A stretch of DNA of 64,000 nucleotides from Chitinolyticbacter meiyuanensis (GTDB lineage: Bacteria; Pseudomonadota; Gammaproteobacteria; Burkholderiales; Chitinibacteraceae): assembly GCF_008033135.1 (NCBI RefSeq), contig NZ_CP041335.1, positions 3,229,925 to 3,293,924 of the forward strand. Direction: 5' to 3'. Below the pieces are notes generated by a model, which ran no database searches, was not told the origin of the DNA, and saw only the letters and a list, made by a program, of their open reading frames with translations. Position 1 is the stretch's first letter. Each line of letters opens with the position of its first letter. A program made the translations under genes and the position numbers. Below, in pieces: positions 17,201 to 25,458 of this stretch.

Positions 17201-18110
17201 ACACCACTGACAGCCACTGCCCCAACGGATCGCGCAGTTGCTGGAAGTGGCGTGGGAACAGGAAGAAGCGATCGGCGTCGGCGATCTGGTCGCTCTCGGC
17301 GGCGGTATCGAGCTGCAGCGTCTTCAGCCGCTCGTACATCGCGTCCATCGCGTCCTCGGCCCATTCCTTGGGCGTGGCGCCCTCGGCAACGGCGGGCGCC
17401 GACCAGCCAACCAGTTGCCGGCGATTGCGCGAAGCCGGATCGTCGCGCTCACCCAGCGCCTGCCAGTAGGCGGCATAGCCATCGATACCGTCGCACTGGC
17501 TGACCACCACGTAGACGGGCAGCAGGAACTCGAACCGCTCCTGCACCTGGTAGAGCTGGCGGTAGACCCGGTCCGCCATTGCGTCGCGGGTCTCGGCGCT
17601 GGCGCTGGCCAGCGCCGGTGCCGACACCACCACCACGATGCTGTCGATGGCGCGCTCGGGCCGCTGGTCGCTGATCTCCACCAGCGTGGCGGTCCACTCG
17701 CGCGCCTCCTTGCTGTCGGCCGGCGCGTTGGCGAGCTTGCCGTCGGTATCGATCAACACGCCGTGGTGCAGGAAGTGCCATTCACACCCCTTGGCATGCA
17801 GCCTTTTCTCGCGATCGCCGATGTCGCGACGCAGGTGTGGCGACAGCGAGGCCGCCAGACTGGATTTGCCCGCGCCCTGCTCGCCCAGCAGCAGCACCCA
17901 CGGCTCGCGGTAGCGCCATTCGCGGCGCGTGCCAATGTAGTCGAGCGTCTGCACCAGGCCCAGCAGGCGCTCCTTCAGCGATTTGTTCTTGCGTTCGCTG
18001 GTGCTCACCGTGGAGATGGGCATGGGCTTGCGCGCCCGCCAGATCAGCCACACCGTGATCAGTGCGACGACGCAGGCGGCGACGAGAAGGCCGATGAAAA
18101 GCGTGCTCAC
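14217..18110 (-). CDS. tssM: T6SS inner-membrane protein TssM (IcmF)
   Basis: A 1297-residue TssM, which with TssL and TssJ forms the envelope-spanning complex of the type VI system. Membrane segments lie at about 5-24 and near 385-405 (VGFLLLCVGLVW). A Walker A motif GEQGAGKSS is present at 76-84, so this TssM keeps the cytoplasmic NTPase domain. The long periplasmic part ends in the beta-rich C-terminal region that contacts TssJ. I chose a GTG start at 18108-18110: it overlaps the tssL stop (GTGA) and has an AGGA site, whereas the upstream extension to 18176 lies within tssL. Length is in the normal range (1100-1300). Confidence 0.97.
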   Translation of the reverse strand: MSTLFIGLLVAACVVALITVWLIWRARKPMPISTVSTSERKNKSLKERLLGLVQTLDYIGTRREWRYREPWVLLLGEQGAGKSSLAASLSPHLRRDIGDREKRLHAKGCEWHFLHHGVLIDTDGKLANAPADSKEAREWTATLVEISDQRPERAIDSIVVVVSAPALASASAETRDAMADRVYRQLYQVQERFEFLLPVYVVVSQCDGIDGYAAYWQALGERDDPASRNRRQLVGWSAPAVAEGATPKEWAEDAMDAMYERLKTLQLDTAAESDQIADADRFFLFPRHFQQLRDPLGQWLSVVFRGSAWHPGFYFRGVYFTGSSEANGQPSSSGERCTSVEFVDALIDDKVLAEPMLARPARTGVWSRNRVIRKLQVAGIVGFLLLCVGLVWSTVRLQHQVQTLKHSLEIVERVSSECASTEQVYALIRQMTRIDTNLTYLAIPVSWFDGRATSQSARYIAEEGFNEVIMPSISCYLGKRAQHLFEDSQKSILGNDSLGYFEARDRLESNLKRLIELETNLSRFEYIEKASSPADNPRVMKEFADLARYAYGKPLPDEVRNERGAFSAALAAVQGDLKPPLPQAMRTQLAREYGLQAELVQQQLQKSVQAGGQLLESLQAQKEPILQNTRDFTQWLSWIRSEWLQPGKGADPCARIQARLRADFIALEQRNHDYAPLFANLAQFDENSCTRPAMTQLADMQLPPYGLLFTQQGSGLLLNPALEDELLGLSTLVNLNFMQVVSPRPFQCLSASVGWRPAMVNAATNYVAEYQRFKAKQPKDDTLPDYTRPMYDRLARRALQNVLDDTLRQAQLPASSDAMLTLVSSEALSQADAQLARESEDMSHVVDPLLGVLRLYEQLGFTASGAQVTQCARDYAADSLARVDALASQSRLYDPTQGPLDGQFFALGSTPVVKDYLARQVSRGGVLAGYAQPFVVLLQNAGVVDESQRANPQTAEYWTNTIGELNRYVQFKEPNGQVGHLDDLFLKQFETLSYENCRKTLADYKAPEYGNDLFSIRRQALEQKVTLRCKDQRQAAAAETWGDFAERFNRELAGRYPFGPLTARDASLATVKRFFVDYDAQRAKLEQLLDDVPVEHLQAANGFLDGLDAANDFFKSTLTAGDVSLPVQLDLAFRAQTADATGSEQLLNWTMTSGERQAGFPNRNTNLPWPWGQVLVLDLQWADRSVWRPFADARQPDLTVDGQVASFVATGDWALLRMIRSHAPRGVVGRDPTDPTRLLLEFNVPTANPGQPDGRTEQRTMRAYLGVKLSGVDPKTKAAQPLTLPANFPQRAPLLWR

Positions 18111-18892
18111 CTGTCTGTCCTTTGTTCGCTCTTTTGCTGCAACAGCGCTTCGATGGGCTGCAGCGACCAGAACCACAGCGCTTTCGAGGCGACGAGATAG
18201 ATGCCCGCGGCGATCGCCAGCGCGATCAGCCAGGGCCGCAACGGCGCAAGGCGCTTGTCTTCGCCGCGCTGGGTGTGTTCGTAGGCCTGCCAGAACAGAT
18301 GGCCGTCGTCGCGCTCTTGCGAGCGGCCTTCGACGAAGCGGTGCAGCTTCTGCCGCAGCGCCTTGAGCGCCGCATCCCAGTGCCGGCCGCGATACTGACC
18401 CTTGAACCCGAGCTGCAAGGCCAGCAGGAACACCGCGGCCAGATCGACATGCAACAGGTTGCGCGTGCCGGCGCGGGTCTGCAGCAGCTTGTTCGCCAGC
18501 TCAAAGAAACGGCGGCCGGCGTTGTGGGTGCGGAACAGCTTGTATTCCAGCATCACGTGCAGCCAGGGCTCGCGGCCCGGCCAGTCGAGCTCGAGGATAA
18601 AGATCTCGTCGGCCAGCGCTGCCATCACGTATTGCGCGATGGCGTAGGCGCGGCCGTCGGCATCCGAGCCGTTCTCGCGCACGCGGCGGGTCTGCCGGCC
18701 CAGCACCTCCATCAGTCGCGCGCTGACCCGCGCAGCCAGGTCGACGCCGCGCGTCGGCGGCGGCTCGTCGCCGACCGCGAGATAGCCGGGCAGCCTCCCC
18801 TGCTCGTTGGCAAGCTTGATGCTCGCCACCTCTTCGTAGAATTCGGCGAAGCAGCCCAGCAGGAAATGGGAGGCTTGCGCAGGATCAGCCAT
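18107..18892 (-). CDS. tssL: T6SS inner-membrane protein TssL (DotU)
   Basis: A 261-residue TssL/DotU family protein. The cytoplasmic domain carries family features: FAEFYEEVASIK near the N-terminus, IAQYVMAALADEIFI, and LLHVDLAAVFLLALQLGFKGQYRG. A single C-terminal membrane segment spans about 222-243. There is no OmpA-like peptidoglycan-binding extension. It overlaps tssK by 8 bases upstream and tssM by 3 downstream, so translation is probably coupled. It forms the membrane complex with TssM and TssJ. Confidence 0.96.
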   Translation of the reverse strand: MADPAQASHFLLGCFAEFYEEVASIKLANEQGRLPGYLAVGDEPPPTRGVDLAARVSARLMEVLGRQTRRVRENGSDADGRAYAIAQYVMAALADEIFILELDWPGREPWLHVMLEYKLFRTHNAGRRFFELANKLLQTRAGTRNLLHVDLAAVFLLALQLGFKGQYRGRHWDAALKALRQKLHRFVEGRSQERDDGHLFWQAYEHTQRGEDKRLAPLRPWLIALAIAAGIYLVASKALWFWSLQPIEALLQQKSEQRTDR

Positions 18893-20291
18893 GGACGGGC
18901 TCCGGCAGGCGCTGCGTCAGCGTCGGGATCTTGCTGCGGTAAAGCAGGATGGCCGCCGGCATATGCAGGTTGGCCATGCCCTGGATCAGCAGCGAGCGCC
19001 CCGGGCGGTAGGCATCGGCGAGGTCGCCGTCGATCTCCAGCTGCTCGTTCTGCACCACGAAGAAGGCGCCGCCGGTCTTGAGCTTGCGCGCCACGATCTC
19101 GGATGGGCTGAGCGGTCGCACTGTGGCGCCGGGCAGGCGGCGGGTCTGCAGCACCGGCATCAACTCGTCGCTGCCGATCCGGCATTCACCCAGCCAGTGC
19201 GCGATCTCGGACAGCGTCTGCCCGGCGCGCGGCTTGAGCTCGATCAGCACCTCGGTCGCATCGTCCGGCAGCCGGCGCGCGAAGCCGGCATCGCCGACGC
19301 GGGCGAACGGCTGGCAATCGTAGGCGGTATCGACCAGCGCCAGCTTGTCGCGGATATAGCCCATCGCCGTATCGAACTGCGCCACGCAGTCGTCGTGGCG
19401 GTAGGCATCGGGGATCGGCGGAATCGGGTTGGCGCCGATCGACGACACCGCGCCGACCATCTGCATCAGTGCGCGATACAGCAGCACCGGGTGGATGTCG
19501 CCAGCAGCCACCGCCACTTCCAGCGAAGGCAAGCCCATCGCCAGGTGGCGCGCGGCCGCCAGCGCGCGGTGCTGCTCGCTCGGCAGGTCCTCGTGCTGGC
19601 CATCCTGGCGATCACCGGCCAGCGTGCGCGCCTTGGTCCACAGCTCTTGCATCAAGAGGCGCAACTGCCACGACAGCCCCTGTTCCTTGAGGAAGGCCGA
19701 GGCATCCATGCGCATCATCGGCGGGTGGTAGCGGGTCAGCCGCAGCAGGCCCTTGTCGTCGCGCTCCACCTCGGCGATCGGGCAGGCGATATAGCGCGCC
19801 GGCACATCGTTGCCGACGAACAGGCTGATGCGCGCGCGCAGCCGCTCGATCGGCACCTGGCCTTCGCCGGTGTTCTCGTCGGCGGCAAGCTCGCCCGACA
19901 CCGGATCGAAGCGCTGCACCGCGCTACCCAGCGTGGCGGCGGTGGTGCCTCGCGCTGGCACCACCAACCACACCCGCTGCGCCCCGGCGCGTTCGGACAA
20001 GGGCTTGGCGATGTCCACTTCCAGCGAGGCATGGCCATAGTGGCCGGGGAACAGTATGGCGAGGCCATCGGGCAGGATGCATTCGAGCTCGGTGACGCGC
20101 AGCGTGCCGCTCGCCACGCGCAGTGCATCGATCTCCAGCCGGCGCACGCCCCAGAAATGCGGCGTCAGGCTCATCAGCCGGTGGGTGAGCTGCGCCTGCA
20201 GGTAGATGTCGTGCTGCTGCAGGTGCTGCGGCGACAGCATCAGCCCTTCCGACCATTGCAGCGGATCCGGCAGGGTGGTGTATTGCTCCAT
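18885..20291 (-). CDS. tssK: T6SS baseplate protein TssK
   Basis: A 468-residue TssK (ImpJ/VasE), the trimeric adaptor that joins the baseplate to TssL and TssM. It opens with the conserved PLQWSEGLMLSPQHLQQHD, where the family usually reads W-x-E-G-x-L-x-P-Q-H-F/L-Q. The body matches the family in length (about 440-470) and in the mid-region RYIACPIAEVERDDKG. A GGGA site precedes the ATG. It lies 12 bases after tssJ, in the usual tssJ-tssK-tssL order. Confidence 0.97.
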   Translation of the reverse strand: MEQYTTLPDPLQWSEGLMLSPQHLQQHDIYLQAQLTHRLMSLTPHFWGVRRLEIDALRVASGTLRVTELECILPDGLAILFPGHYGHASLEVDIAKPLSERAGAQRVWLVVPARGTTAATLGSAVQRFDPVSGELAADENTGEGQVPIERLRARISLFVGNDVPARYIACPIAEVERDDKGLLRLTRYHPPMMRMDASAFLKEQGLSWQLRLLMQELWTKARTLAGDRQDGQHEDLPSEQHRALAAARHLAMGLPSLEVAVAAGDIHPVLLYRALMQMVGAVSSIGANPIPPIPDAYRHDDCVAQFDTAMGYIRDKLALVDTAYDCQPFARVGDAGFARRLPDDATEVLIELKPRAGQTLSEIAHWLGECRIGSDELMPVLQTRRLPGATVRPLSPSEIVARKLKTGGAFFVVQNEQLEIDGDLADAYRPGRSLLIQGMANLHMPAAILLYRSKIPTLTQRLPEPVHG

Positions 20292-20303
20292 GATCTGTCC
20301 CTT

Positions 20304-20768
20304 TCAGTTGGCGTCGTCGCGGAATTCGACGGTGTCGGGCATCAGCCGCACGGTCGGGCGCTTGAACGGGGTGAGGTTGCCGACGGCCTGACCAGCCGCG
20401 GCGACGTAGTTCGGATAGGCGTAGACGGCAATGGCTTTGCCATGACGGCGGGGCAAAGGCGCCGCCGCGATCACCGTGGCAGGCGGCACCTCCAGCGGCA
20501 CCACATCGATGGCGGTGGCGAGGCTCGCCTGCAGCGCGCGCTTGCCGGCAAACCATTCCGGCCCGGTCTTGGGCAGCACCGGCAACGCGCTCGCGTCGTA
20601 GACGAAGACCAGATCGAGCGCCGTGGCACTGTCGCCATTGGCGCCGAGCTCCGCGACAACGCGGACCGATTTCACCTCGGCCGGCAGCGGATCGCCGTAC
20701 ACCCACTTCTTCACGGTGGTGCAGCCGGCGAGTAGCGCGACGAGGACGAGGACAAGGACGCGGTTCAT
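20304..20768 (-). CDS. tssJ: T6SS outer-membrane lipoprotein TssJ
   Basis: A 154-residue lipoprotein. The signal peptide ends in the lipobox LLAGC with Cys16 as the lipidation site. The mature part has the small beta-sandwich pattern of TssJ: LDLVFVYDASALPVLP, GPEWFAGKRAL, and a C-terminal FKRPTVRLM strand. TssJ sits in the inner leaflet of the outer membrane and holds the periplasmic end of TssM. It is followed closely by tssK and preceded by the PAAR-like gene with only 4 bases between them. Confidence 0.94.
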   Translation of the reverse strand: MNRVLVLVLVALLAGCTTVKKWVYGDPLPAEVKSVRVVAELGANGDSATALDLVFVYDASALPVLPKTGPEWFAGKRALQASLATAIDVVPLEVPPATVIAAAPLPRRHGKAIAVYAYPNYVAAAGQAVGNLTPFKRPTVRLMPDTVEFRDDAN

Positions 20769-20772
20769 CGGC

Positions 20773-21171
20773 TCACCCCAAGAGGATCACGCGGAACTGC
20801 GCCGGCGTGAGCGAGGCGCCCACGGTGTTCGGCAGCATGCCGTTCTGCAGCGACAGCGAGGTGAGCCGCATCGCGAACACCGCCGACACCAGCACCTTGA
20901 AGCTGCCGAGCACCTGGCGGTCCGGCCCGATCACCACATTGGAGATCAGCCCGGTGGCGAGGCCCGGCTCGTCCCCATTGCTGATCGTGCCCTGGGTCAG
21001 CATGTTCTCGGCGAGCCCCCCGCCGAACAGGATGTTGAACACCGACGGGATATGGCTGACCGACATCGCGATGTTGGGAAACGGCAGCGGAATCGGTCCG
21101 ACCGGCGTGGGCACCTTGCACACGTCGGGAAAGGCGAAATTCATCACCCCGAGATTCACATTGGCAAACAT
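20773..21171 (-). CDS. PAAR-like / DUF4150 spike-tip protein
   Basis: A 132-residue protein of the DUF4150 (PAAR-like) family. It starts MFANVNLGVMNFAFPDVCK and continues with VPTPVGPIPLPFPNIAMS, the Pro-rich motif by which the family is known. PAAR-like proteins sharpen the VgrG spike and can carry effectors. There is no C-terminal toxin extension, so any cargo would have to bind non-covalently, perhaps through the DUF2169, pentapeptide and DUF3540 proteins encoded just upstream. The spacing to both neighbours is very small (13 and 4 bases). Confidence 0.92.
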   Translation of the reverse strand: MFANVNLGVMNFAFPDVCKVPTPVGPIPLPFPNIAMSVSHIPSVFNILFGGGLAENMLTQGTISNGDEPGLATGLISNVVIGPDRQVLGSFKVLVSAVFAMRLTSLSLQNGMLPNTVGASLTPAQFRVILLG

Positions 21172-21184
21172 GGCGGCTGGCTCC

Positions 21185-21730
21185 TCAACCCATCGAGATC
21201 CGGTCGGCGTCGACCTTCACGTCCTTCTCCGCTGTCATCAGCGCCTGCTTGCCATGCAGCCGCAGCAGCTGGCGTGCATCGAGCAGGTATTGCTCGGCGC
21301 GGCCGACGTAGTGGCGGGTCTGCTCGACCAGGGTGTCGGTGACGGTGGTGAAGAGGTTGCGGGCGTTCAGCGTGAGCGTGCCGGTAGCGGACGACAGCGA
21401 CACGTCGCCCAGCGCGCGCAGCCGGATCGTCTCGGCGGCGTTGAAGGCGATACTGGGCTGGTTGATCGCCAGTTGCCGTGTCCCCGGCACCGACAGCACC
21501 GCCTCGTCGCCCGAGCGCGTGAGCACGTGGACGACGAAACACTCGCCGCCAGCGCAGGCCGCGACCAGGGCGCGGTCCCCCGATTGCGGCGCCAGCAGGC
21601 AGGATGCTGCCTGGCTGGCGATCCGGCCGTCGTCGAGCAGGAAGCGGCCATCATCGAGTGCGACGGCGATCAACGCATCGGCCAGCGCCGGCATGACGGT
21701 GGTGGTCGAGCGGTCGTGGAGTTGCATCAT
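21185..21730 (-). CDS. DUF3540 T6SS-associated protein
   Basis: A 181-residue protein of the DUF3540 type found in vgrG cassettes. It starts at 21728-21730, overlapping the stop of the pentapeptide gene in an ATGA, in a different frame from the long upstream open frame. It is beta-rich at first (FLLDDGRIASQAASCLL, AVLSVPGTRQLAIN) and ends in a helical tail. Features such as LRALGDVSLSSATGTLTLNARN resemble short beta-helix turns. It probably helps load cargo on VgrG and PAAR; the molecular role is not established. Confidence 0.88.
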   Translation of the reverse strand: MMQLHDRSTTTVMPALADALIAVALDDGRFLLDDGRIASQAASCLLAPQSGDRALVAACAGGECFVVHVLTRSGDEAVLSVPGTRQLAINQPSIAFNAAETIRLRALGDVSLSSATGTLTLNARNLFTTVTDTLVEQTRHYVGRAEQYLLDARQLLRLHGKQALMTAEKDVKVDADRISMG

Positions 21731-22794
21731 GCGGCCTCCAAAAGGCCGGCCTCGGCGGCCAGCAGGAATGAATCGGTGCCACGCGTGCCGCGGCGGCGTG
21801 CGCCGCGCCAATCGCAGTGGCTGAAATCGGCGTTGTGCAGGCTGGCGTGATCGAAGCGTGCCTGCGCGAAATCGAGGTATTGCCCGCGCGCGTGATCGAA
21901 CCGGGCAAAGGTACAGTCGGCACCGGCAAGCGATACCCGCTCCAGCCGTGCCCCGGTCCATACGCTCTTGGCAAGCTGAGCGCCGTCGAACCGGCAGCGG
22001 GCCACGCTGGCCTCCTGCAGGATGGCGCCGGAGAGATCTGCGCCGCTGCAATCGGCGTCGCATAGCTCCGCGCCCAGCAGCAGCAGGTTGGCGGCGCAGG
22101 CATCGACCAGCCGGGTGCCTTGCAACTTGGCCTGGCGTAGGTTGGAACCAGTGAGCGTGGCCCCGGTGAGATCGGTGCCGGTGAGGTCGGCACCCATCAG
22201 CGTGCAGCGGGTCAGCGTGGCGCCGGCCAGCGGCTTGCCAGCCAGATTCGCATTGAGCAGCACGGCGACGTCGGCGCTGATCCCGGCCATCGAGACATGG
22301 GTAAGGTCGAGGTCCTGCAGCACGCCCTGGTCGAGCCGCGCACCGTCGAGCCGCAGCCCGGTGGCCTCCCCCTCCAGCACTGCCGAGCGCAGCAGCGTGA
22401 GCCGCGTGCCATCCATTCTCGTCAGCTTGCAACGTACCAGCGACGACAACGCCAGCGTGGCGCCGCGCCAGTCGCTGGCGCTCAGGTCCGACTCGATCAG
22501 CGATACCAGCTCGTAGTGCCCGCCCGCCCAGCGCGATCCGGCCAGTGCGCACTGGATGAAATGCGTGGTGTGGAGCCGGGCCAGGCTGACATCGAGGCCG
22601 GTCAGGTCACACTCGATGAAGGTGGTGCCGGCAAGATCGGCGCCGGTGAGATCGGCACCGATCAGCACGCACTGCTGGAACACCAGGCCGGCGAGCGAGC
22701 GGCCACGCGCGTCAAGGCCGGCGAAGTTGGCCTTGGCCAGCGGCCGCCCCAGCCGCATCGCCTTCTCGATGTCTGCCCAGCGTGCGTCGCTCAT
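21727..22794 (-). CDS. Pentapeptide-repeat protein (T6SS cassette)
   Basis: A 355-residue protein made almost wholly of pentapeptide repeats of the A(D/N)LxG type (for example LIGADLTGADLAG, LMGADLTGTDLTGATLTG), which fold as a right-handed square beta-helix. The first 25 residues are a short non-repeat cap. The start at 22792-22794 has a GGAGGG site and overlaps the stop of the DUF2169 gene (ATGA). In T6SS cassettes such proteins accompany DUF2169 proteins and probably form a rigid adaptor or chaperone for cargo or spike; that is an inference from context. Confidence 0.92.
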   Translation of the reverse strand: MSDARWADIEKAMRLGRPLAKANFAGLDARGRSLAGLVFQQCVLIGADLTGADLAGTTFIECDLTGLDVSLARLHTTHFIQCALAGSRWAGGHYELVSLIESDLSASDWRGATLALSSLVRCKLTRMDGTRLTLLRSAVLEGEATGLRLDGARLDQGVLQDLDLTHVSMAGISADVAVLLNANLAGKPLAGATLTRCTLMGADLTGTDLTGATLTGSNLRQAKLQGTRLVDACAANLLLLGAELCDADCSGADLSGAILQEASVARCRFDGAQLAKSVWTGARLERVSLAGADCTFARFDHARGQYLDFAQARFDHASLHNADFSHCDWRGARRRGTRGTDSFLLAAEAGLLEAA

Positions 22795-25451
22795 GCCACC
22801 CTCCGGTTCGCTTCCAGCCTGACTCCGGTCCAGCGCGCATCGCCGATGTCGGCGCCCGAGAAATCGGCCTGGACGAGGTTGGCTTCGGTGAAGTCGGCAC
22901 GGCGGCAATCGCTTTGCCGCAGCAGTGCCTGATAGAAGTCGGCGCGGTGTGCGCGGGCGTCGCTGAGCCGGGTCTGCATGAACAACGACCGCGCGAACAC
23001 GCCGTCGGCCAGATCGGCGCCGCTCAAGTCGGCCTCGCCGAAGTCGCAACCGATCAATCGGGATGTACCGAGATCCGCACCCTGCATGGCCGCACCACGC
23101 CAGGAGCTGGCCGACGCGCTGGCTGCACGCAGCGATGCGCCCTGCCAATCGGCCTTGCCGCCCAGCGGGCAGGCGGTCCAGCTCGCGCCATCCCAGCGGC
23201 TGCGCGGCAGGCTGGCATCGAGTAAGGTGGTGCGCACCAGTTGCGCACCGCTGAAATCGGCATCGGCCAGCGCGGCGGTGAGCAGCACGCTCTTGTCCAG
23301 CATCGCACCGTGCCAACGGCTGCCGTTCGCCTGGGCACCCAGCAACAGCGCCGTCTCCAGCCGGGCGCCGCAGAGGTCGGCCCCATCGAGCATGATGTGC
23401 GGCGCCACCCAGTCCTTGAGCAGGCAACCGAGCAGCTTGGCCTGCGGCCACGCAGCCTCCAGCGCCAGCACCCCGGTAAGGTCTGCACCGCTGAAGTCGA
23501 TCGACGCACCGTGGCTGCCGCACAGGTTGGCGCCGGCCAGCCGGCATGCGCTGAAGTCGGCGCCATCGAGCCGCGTGCCGCTCAGCACGGCGCCGGCAAG
23601 GTTGGCACCGGTCAGCCGGGTGCCGCTCAGGTTGGCGTGTTCCAGCATCACTTCGCGCAGGTCGGCACCGGAGAAATCGAGCCCAGAGATATCGGCGCCC
23701 GCGAGATCGCGCCCGGCGAGCGAGGCACCGCCGCGCAGCCATTGCAGCGCCAGGTTGCCGAGCCAGCGCGCCAGCTCCGGCGGCAAGGGCTGGCCTGCCG
23801 GCTTGGGTGCGGCGCGGCGGGCAGCACGATCACGCGCGGCCCGTTCGGCCAGACCGGCCCGGGCCTGCGCCAGTTGCGCGGGTGAGATCGGCGCGCCATT
23901 GGCCACAGCATTGTCGAGTGCCGCCGCCAGCGCCTCGGTCTCGGCATCGAGCTGCGGTTGTGCCACGCCCGGCGGCAGCAAATCCAGCGCCGGCAGGCTG
24001 GCTCGGGCATACACCTCCTGCTGCTGCACCCGCAGGTCCTTGGCTTGGGGTTGTGGCTGCGGCATCGCGGCCAATTCCGCCTGCTGGGCATCGGCCTTGG
24101 CTTGCACGGCGTCCGCCATCGCCTTGGCGCGTGCGACCATCTCGGTGAGGTCGAAATCGCTCTCGGCCACCTGCTCGGCGCTCAGCGTGGGGAAGTCGGC
24201 CTGTTCGGCGCGGGGCGGCTGGTGGTCCGCCGGTGGCGCAATGCCGGCCTCGCGCCAGAATTCGGCATCCAGCTCGTCCAGCTGGGCCTGACGCTGGGCC
24301 TGCTGGCCTGCCTGTGCGATTGCCTTGCGCGTGGCCCGTTCGGCCGCCAGCGCCGGGGTGAAGCTTGCCGCGAGCTGTGATTCGTTGAAGGCGTGCTGCG
24401 CGGCGGTTTCCGGATCGAGCCGCAGCGCCAGCACCTCGCGGTAGTCCGCCAGCGAGCGCGTATCGTGCGCGGCCTCGTAGGCCACCATGGCGGTGGCGAT
24501 GTCCAGCCCTTCGGCGGTTTCGATCGCGGTCTCGCCATGCCACACCATCAGCCCCAGCTGCTCGCCGGGGAAGAACCATGCGGTATCGCAGTGCAACGCC
24601 ACTTCCTCCAGCGCCGACAACGGCTGACCTTCCCGCTGCACGAAGGCGCGGGCCGACAGCGTGGGCAGCGTGCCTTCGATCACCGGTGAATCCGGATGCA
24701 TGCCCTCGATCCGGTAGGCTTCGCCGCCCTGGAAATAGCCGGCAATGCGCTGGTCTTCCGGTGCGCGCTGGAAGAAATCACGCCCCGTGTCCCCGGCCAG
24801 GCCCGGTGCCTCATGAGCCAGCCAGTGCGCCTTGTAACTGCCGACGTGGCGGCTGCGCGGCTGCCAGCGCAGGTCCACCGGACCATAGCCCTGCGGGGCC
24901 AGCCGCCGCAGATGGCCGCGCACCGGTGCATCGACGGCCGCCACATTCGGCATGGCGCCATGATTGGCGCCGACGAAGGCCGCCAGCGGATTGGGGGCAT
25001 AGCCGCAACCCACCGGGTTGCCCGGATGCCGCGGGCCACCGAAGGCGCGCTCCCAGGTCAATGGCATCTCGATGAAGGGCTGCGGCTTGCCGATCTGGAA
25101 CAGCGGCACCAGCCCGTACAGCCATTCGCGATCGCCGGTCACGCGCAGTGTCTTGTCGATGCCGGCGCAGCGAAGGTTCACGTCCATGGCCGCAACCGGC
25201 CTGCCACCCGCAGCATGGGCCGAACCGCACAGCAGTACTTCGCCCTGTGCCTTCGGCCAGACCTCGTCGAGCGGCTGCATCGCCGGCAGCAGCGGCAACA
25301 CCCGTGGCCACTGCAGGTTTTCCGGCAGGAACCGCGGGTTGTCCTGACCCAGCCGGAAAAAGCCGAGCGCGGCGATGGTGAAGCGGTGCCGGCCACCCAG
25401 CGTGTAGGGCCGGTGCAGGATGCCGAGGGTGAGGGGCTTGATCGTCTTCAT
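22791..25451 (-). CDS. DUF2169 protein with C-terminal pentapeptide repeats
   Basis: An 886-residue protein. Residues 1-about 300 are a DUF2169 domain (landmarks PLTLGILHRPY, PLTWERAFGGPRHPGNPVGCGY, DFFQRAPEDQRI, GEAYRIEGMHPD). A helical, Ala/Gln-rich middle follows (about 350-570). Pentapeptide repeats fill 590-870 (AGADISGLDFSGADLREV, SGTRLTGANLAGAVLSG). DUF2169 proteins sit in vgrG cassettes and are thought to act as adaptors that mount effectors on the spike. It begins 8 bases after the vgrG stop. No transmembrane segment or toxin domain is visible. Confidence 0.93.
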   Translation of the reverse strand: MKTIKPLTLGILHRPYTLGGRHRFTIAALGFFRLGQDNPRFLPENLQWPRVLPLLPAMQPLDEVWPKAQGEVLLCGSAHAAGGRPVAAMDVNLRCAGIDKTLRVTGDREWLYGLVPLFQIGKPQPFIEMPLTWERAFGGPRHPGNPVGCGYAPNPLAAFVGANHGAMPNVAAVDAPVRGHLRRLAPQGYGPVDLRWQPRSRHVGSYKAHWLAHEAPGLAGDTGRDFFQRAPEDQRIAGYFQGGEAYRIEGMHPDSPVIEGTLPTLSARAFVQREGQPLSALEEVALHCDTAWFFPGEQLGLMVWHGETAIETAEGLDIATAMVAYEAAHDTRSLADYREVLALRLDPETAAQHAFNESQLAASFTPALAAERATRKAIAQAGQQAQRQAQLDELDAEFWREAGIAPPADHQPPRAEQADFPTLSAEQVAESDFDLTEMVARAKAMADAVQAKADAQQAELAAMPQPQPQAKDLRVQQQEVYARASLPALDLLPPGVAQPQLDAETEALAAALDNAVANGAPISPAQLAQARAGLAERAARDRAARRAAPKPAGQPLPPELARWLGNLALQWLRGGASLAGRDLAGADISGLDFSGADLREVMLEHANLSGTRLTGANLAGAVLSGTRLDGADFSACRLAGANLCGSHGASIDFSGADLTGVLALEAAWPQAKLLGCLLKDWVAPHIMLDGADLCGARLETALLLGAQANGSRWHGAMLDKSVLLTAALADADFSGAQLVRTTLLDASLPRSRWDGASWTACPLGGKADWQGASLRAASASASSWRGAAMQGADLGTSRLIGCDFGEADLSGADLADGVFARSLFMQTRLSDARAHRADFYQALLRQSDCRRADFTEANLVQADFSGADIGDARWTGVRLEANRRVA

Positions 25452-25458
25452 CGCCGGC

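Noticed and set aside
18891..20735. Long plus-strand frame opposite tssK and tssJ
   Set aside because: Antisense shadow. The minus strand encodes well-known T6SS proteins with full motifs.
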